Shown here in pieces: positions 60,861 through 64,000 of a DNA stretch of 64,000 bases (the stretch's first letter is position 1; each line of letters opens with the position of its first letter). The position numbers and the translations under genes were made by a program. The notes under the pieces were generated by a model. The model was not told the origin of the DNA, ran no database searches, and was given only the letters and a program-made list of their open reading frames with translations. The DNA lies in contig CAYSEW010000009.1 in the NCBI GenBank assembly GCA_964430245.1, positions 40,637 through 104,636 of the forward strand, written 5' to 3'. The DNA comes from CAYSEW01 sp964430245 (GTDB lineage Bacteria; Bacteroidota; Bacteroidia; Flavobacteriales_D; Parvicellaceae).

Positions 60861-62039
60861 ATGACTACAGATCGATTTCAGGCACATGACTATTATTTAA
60901 TGGATGATTTACTAACTGATGAACATAAGTTGATCAGAGATGCAGCTCGTGCATGGGTGATGAAAGAAGTTTCTCCTATTATTGAAGAATATTATGAAAA
61001 AGCAGAATTTCCTAATCAAATTATACAAGGGTTAGGAGAAATAGGTGGTTATGGACCATATATTCCTGTTGAGTATGGGGGTGCTGGTCTAGATCAGATC
61101 TCTTATGGTTTAATTATGCAAGAGCTAGAAAGATGTGATTCTGGTTTAAGATCAACTTCTTCTGTTCAAAGTTCTTTAGTAATGTACCCTATTTGGAAAT
61201 TCGGTTCAGAAGAGCAAAAGCAAAAATTTCTTCCAAAATTAGCAACTGGAGAAATGATAGGTTGTTTCGGGTTAACAGAGCCTGATTTTGGTTCTAATCC
61301 TGGTGGAATGCTATCAAATATAAAAGATATGGGAGATCATGTTCTATTAAATGGTTCTAAGATGTGGATCTCTAATGCTCCTTTTGCTCATATAGCAGTT
61401 GTTTGGGCTAAAAATGAGGAAGGGAGAATCAAGGGGTTGATAGTGGAAAGAGGAATGGAAGGATTTGAAACTCCTGAAATGCATGGAAAACATTCTCTAA
61501 GAGCTTCAGCTACTGGTGAGCTTATTTTTACAGATGTAAAGGTCCCTAAAGAAAATATTTTTACTGAAAAAGATGGATTGGGCGCCCCTTTAATGTGTCT
61601 TGATTCAGCAAGATATGGTATAGCATGGGGTGCAATTGGAGCAGCTATGGATTGTTATGATTCTGCTTTAAGATATTCTAAAGAAAGAATACAATTTGAT
61701 AAACCCATTGCAAGTTATCAGCTAGTTCAAAAGAAATTAGCAGAGATGATTACAGAAATCACTAAAGCTCAATTCTTGACATTAAGATTAGGTCAGCTTA
61801 GAAATGAGGGTCGCGCTACTACTGCTCAAATATCAATGGCTAAGAGGAACAATGTAGAAATGGCATTAAAAATTGCTAGAGAAGCTCGCCAGGTTCATGG
61901 GGCTATGGGAATCACTAATGAGTATTCTATAATGAGGCACATGGCTAATTTAGAGTCAGTGTTAACCTATGAGGGTACGCATGATATTCACTTGTTAATT
62001 ACTGGGTTGGATATTACTGGGATACCTGCTTTTACTTAA
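60861..62039 (+). CDS. Acyl-CoA dehydrogenase, glutaryl-CoA dehydrogenase type
   Basis: This 392-residue flavoenzyme oxidises (and in the GCDH group decarboxylates) an acyl-CoA, probably glutaryl-CoA to crotonyl-CoA in lysine and tryptophan breakdown. GCDH hallmarks are present: Arg in CDSGLRSTSSVQSSLVM (the residue that binds the glutaryl carboxylate), GCFGLTEPDFGSNPGGM, KMWISNAPFAHIAVVWA, and the catalytic base Glu371 in TYEGTHDIHLLITGLDITG. FAD-binding segments and length match the family. It has its own promoter and ends one base before the convergent gldD. No electron-transfer flavoprotein gene is adjacent. Confidence 0.9.
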   Translation: MTTDRFQAHDYYLMDDLLTDEHKLIRDAARAWVMKEVSPIIEEYYEKAEFPNQIIQGLGEIGGYGPYIPVEYGGAGLDQISYGLIMQELERCDSGLRSTSSVQSSLVMYPIWKFGSEEQKQKFLPKLATGEMIGCFGLTEPDFGSNPGGMLSNIKDMGDHVLLNGSKMWISNAPFAHIAVVWAKNEEGRIKGLIVERGMEGFETPEMHGKHSLRASATGELIFTDVKVPKENIFTEKDGLGAPLMCLDSARYGIAWGAIGAAMDCYDSALRYSKERIQFDKPIASYQLVQKKLAEMITEITKAQFLTLRLGQLRNEGRATTAQISMAKRNNVEMALKIAREARQVHGAMGITNEYSIMRHMANLESVLTYEGTHDIHLLITGLDITGIPAFT

Positions 62040-62040
62040 T

Positions 62041-62625
62041 TTATTTATTCCATTCAAAAGTTTCAATCAGATGAACTATATCTGATTTGATAAAATCTAT
62101 GGTGGGTTTTAAAGAATCATAATTAGGTTTGCTCTGTATTAATAGTTCACCTGTAATCATATGATTGATGCTGTCAGATAAATAGAATAGATAGTTACAG
62201 GCAGAATTACCAGTTATTTCATAGGTGATACCATATATATTTGAGTTAGGATTGGAGAATACTTTTTCATCTATTGCATTGGCCTTGAAGCTATGGTAAT
62301 AGGCATCGCTTTTTACTTTTTCTGTTAGAGAGTTAAACGAAGTGTCAATTTTAATGTATTTAATAATAAGGTCAGCTTTAAGCTCTGGAAAGACCAATAC
62401 CATATCTTCATCTGGAGATCCAGGAATTTTTGCTACTTGACTATAGCTAGGTCTTTCAAATAAATAAGGTGAATTATTTTCGTTCTTCAATAGCGGAATA
62501 TAATTTTTATCCGGGTAATCTATTCTGTAATAGCTTTTTGGCTTAGGTATGGGTTTTGTTTCTGGTGATACACAGGAAGGAAAAAAGTAAATTAATAGAA
62601 AAAGAATGAATATTTTATGCTTCAT
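62041..62625 (-). CDS. gldD: Gliding motility lipoprotein GldD
   Basis: This 194-residue envelope lipoprotein (lipobox FPSC, Cys near residue 18) matches GldD, which in Flavobacterium johnsoniae is needed for gliding and for a working T9SS. Family features are the KPKSYYRIDYPDKNY start of the mature part, DMVLVFPELKADLIIKYI, KSDAYYHSFKANAIDEKVF, and CNYLFYLSDSINHMITGELLIQS. I chose ATG 62625, which fits a normal lipoprotein signal; ATG 62637 would add four residues. It overlaps the gldE stop, so the two are coupled. It supports a T9SS or gliding function for this organism, whose cargo genes are scattered over the window. Confidence 0.93.
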   Translation of the reverse strand: MKHKIFILFLLIYFFPSCVSPETKPIPKPKSYYRIDYPDKNYIPLLKNENNSPYLFERPSYSQVAKIPGSPDEDMVLVFPELKADLIIKYIKIDTSFNSLTEKVKSDAYYHSFKANAIDEKVFSNPNSNIYGITYEITGNSACNYLFYLSDSINHMITGELLIQSKPNYDSLKPTIDFIKSDIVHLIETFEWNK

Positions 62626-63940
62626 TTGCTTGGTCATTTATGGTCACTTTCACTTGTTTTATTCTTCTTTTGTCTGCTGCTTCTACAGTAAAGGTGTATT
62701 TGTCAAAACTTAATTTTTCATTTTTCAATAGAATTTTCCCAGCTTGTTCAATACAAAAACCAGCAATGGTATCTGCTTCACCTTTCATTTTTTCAAATTC
62801 ATCACCATCAATATTCATTGTCCTGTACATGTCAATAAGTGTAGTCTTACCTTCAAAAACATAATTTAGATCATCTAGTTTAGAATAGATTAGATCTTCT
62901 TCGTCAAACTCATCTGTAATATCGCCAACAATCTCTTCTAATACATCTTCTAAAGATACAATTCCAGATGTTCCGCCATATTCGTCAACTACAATTGCAA
63001 TGTGCTTTTTTTCTTCTTGAAATTCTTTTAATAAGTCGTCTAGCTTTTTGTTTTCAGGAACAAATTTCGGATCTCTAATTAAATGATTCCATTTAAAGCT
63101 TTTTTTCTTTTCTATATAAGGAATCAGGTCTTTTATATATAATATACCATTTACATTATCTATTGAATCTTCATAAACAGGAAGTCTAGAAAATTTAGAA
63201 TTTTTAATTTCCTTTAAAAGAGTAGTGAAGTCATTTGAGTAATCAATAGCAATCACATCAGTTCTTGGAGTCATGATTTGTTTGACATCTGTATTGCCAA
63301 ATTGAACAATGCCCTCTAAGATCTTTTTTTCTTCTTCTGTTTCTACACTGTCCTTTGTTAGATCAAGTGCATGTTCTAATTCATCAACACTTACAGCATT
63401 GGTTTTTTTAGTCACCCTTTTATCTATAATCGAAGTGCTAGAGATAAGAAGTTGGCTAATGGGTTTGAAAATTATTGACATATAATAGATAGGCAGCGAC
63501 ATTGCTTTAGCAAATTTTACATTGTACTTTGTCGCATATACTTTTGGAATCACTTCACCAAATAGAAGGATGATAAAAGTAATAAGTACTACATGTATAA
63601 TAAATTGGGAGGTGCCGCTTAATGCATTATTATTGATTAAATTATCAGCAACAAATGTTGACACCATTACAATAGCTACATTAATAAAGTTATTGGCAAT
63701 TAAGATAGTGGCTAAAAGCTTTTTCGGAGTTGAAAGCAAAAGCAGAATTCGGTTATTATTAGCAGTTTCTTCCTCTTCAAGATTGATTTTTTCAGATGCA
63801 GAAATGGAAAAAAAAGCTACTTCAGAACCAGACATTAACGCTGAAAGGATAATTAGTAATAGCATGATTGCTAAGCCAATACCTAATGGAATAGAGAAAG
63901 ATTGAAAAATATTTACAGTAGCCAAAAACGGAATTTCCAA
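62615..63940 (-). CDS. gldE: Gliding motility-associated protein GldE (CNNM/CBS family)
   Basis: This 441-residue inner-membrane protein has the CNNM (DUF21) membrane domain (about residues 15-200, ALMSGSEVAFFSISASEK), two CBS domains (about 215-340; IMTPRTDVIAIDY, KFSRLPVYEDSIDNVNGILYIKD, IAIVVDEYGGTSGIVSLEDVLEEIVGDITDEFD) and a C-terminal CorC_HlyC domain. That is the family layout, and the adjacent gldD makes GldE the specific assignment. There is no ATG between the upstream in-frame stop and the first span, so TTG 63940 is the most likely start. It lies downstream of the partial ssb gene, matching the ssb-gldE-gldD order seen in flavobacteria. Confidence 0.92.
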   Translation of the reverse strand: MEIPFLATVNIFQSFSIPLGIGLAIMLLLIILSALMSGSEVAFFSISASEKINLEEEETANNNRILLLLSTPKKLLATILIANNFINVAIVMVSTFVADNLINNNALSGTSQFIIHVVLITFIILLFGEVIPKVYATKYNVKFAKAMSLPIYYMSIIFKPISQLLISSTSIIDKRVTKKTNAVSVDELEHALDLTKDSVETEEEKKILEGIVQFGNTDVKQIMTPRTDVIAIDYSNDFTTLLKEIKNSKFSRLPVYEDSIDNVNGILYIKDLIPYIEKKKSFKWNHLIRDPKFVPENKKLDDLLKEFQEEKKHIAIVVDEYGGTSGIVSLEDVLEEIVGDITDEFDEEDLIYSKLDDLNYVFEGKTTLIDMYRTMNIDGDEFEKMKGEADTIAGFCIEQAGKILLKNEKLSFDKYTFTVEAADKRRIKQVKVTINDQANEA

Positions 63941-63976
63941 ATTATAACTGTTGGTTCAACATAAATCAGCTGTTAG

Positions 63977-64000
63977 CTAAAAAGGTAAATCATCGGAACT
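63977..64000 (-). CDS. ssb: Single-stranded DNA-binding protein, C-terminal tip only
   Basis: On the minus strand the last 24 bases read as SSDDLPF followed by TAG. The acidic tip ending DDLPF is the hallmark partner-binding tail of bacterial SSB. Position directly upstream of gldE-gldD matches the flavobacterial ssb-gldE-gldD order. Only seven codons are inside the window, so the rest cannot be checked. Confidence 0.75.
   Translation of the reverse strand, partial: SSDDLPF

Noticed and set aside
1..64000. Search for mobile elements, phage genes, toxin-antitoxin pairs, restriction or other defence systems.
   Set aside because: No transposase, integrase, terminal repeats or defence-type domains were seen; the small coupled genes at 50.3-51.7 kb do not resemble toxin-antitoxin pairs.

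Overview
The window is AT-rich (roughly one third G+C), densely coded DNA from a member of the Bacteroidota, most likely a marine or aquatic Flavobacteriales lineage. The evidence is six secreted proteins with type IX secretion (T9SS) sorting tails, gldE-gldD preceded by the tail of ssb, a MurF-alanine racemase fusion, a TonB-type transducer, -7 promoter elements of the Bacteroidetes type (TAnnTTTG), and the near absence of Shine-Dalgarno sites. I see no tRNA, rRNA, CRISPR array, transposase, integrase or phage gene. No gap between genes reaches 300 bases; the longest (34800-35041) holds nothing I can name. This looks like chromosomal core sequence with a lineage-specific secretome embedded in it.

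Layout. 1-6.9 kb (minus): a partial RecQ helicase, then an outer-membrane TolB-like/barrel protein coupled to a half-size TSUP permease and an M20 amidohydrolase. 6.9-12.9 kb: an MBL-fold hydrolase, two T9SS cargo proteins separated by strong hairpin terminators, and an atypical SDR. 12.9-18.8 kb (minus): a TonB-like transducer, an OmpR-type response regulator with its histidine kinase, a propionyl-CoA carboxylase-type beta subunit and aminopeptidase P. 18.9-24.5 kb (plus): haem synthesis (hemA, then a hemC-hemD fusion), ACP phosphodiesterase, two envelope proteins, and 3-hydroxyanthranilate dioxygenase. 24.5-34.8 kb: a 1286-residue type B T9SS protein and a 1490-residue subtilisin-like T9SS protease, either side of purF.

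35.0-37.8 kb (minus): sufE, a SufT/MIP18-like gene, HMG-CoA synthase and a DUF2480 gene, read from one promoter with a palindrome over its start site. 37.9-46.3 kb (minus): radA, a Wzy/Wzz/Wzx-type polysaccharide export module, murF-alr and tdk. 46.5-57.2 kb: an M28 peptidase, a lipoprotein with a gliding-type domain, a small envelope protein behind a sigma-54-type promoter, a minus-strand block with DUF1015 and three obscure small genes, recJ, and two tandem T9SS proteins. 57.2-64 kb: mscS, dnaG, a small lipoprotein, a glutaryl-CoA-dehydrogenase-type gene, gldD, gldE and the last seven codons of ssb.

How it fits together. Much of the window serves the cell surface: T9SS cargo, accessory gliding lipoproteins, polysaccharide export and peptidoglycan precursor synthesis. 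The rest is housekeeping (replication and repair, haem, Fe-S, purine, mevalonate and acyl-CoA metabolism). The points most worth a second look are: DnaG has lost all four zinc ligands and RecQ nearly all of its own, while RadA and Tdk keep theirs; a DtxR/MntR-like palindrome on the suf promoter; a sigma-54 promoter in front of an uncharacterised envelope protein; six of seven convergent gene pairs packed stop-to-stop, three sharing a single TTAA; and HemC fused to HemD. I did not find a clearly new multi-gene defence or biosynthetic system; the least understood locus is the small-gene block at 50.3-51.7 kb.
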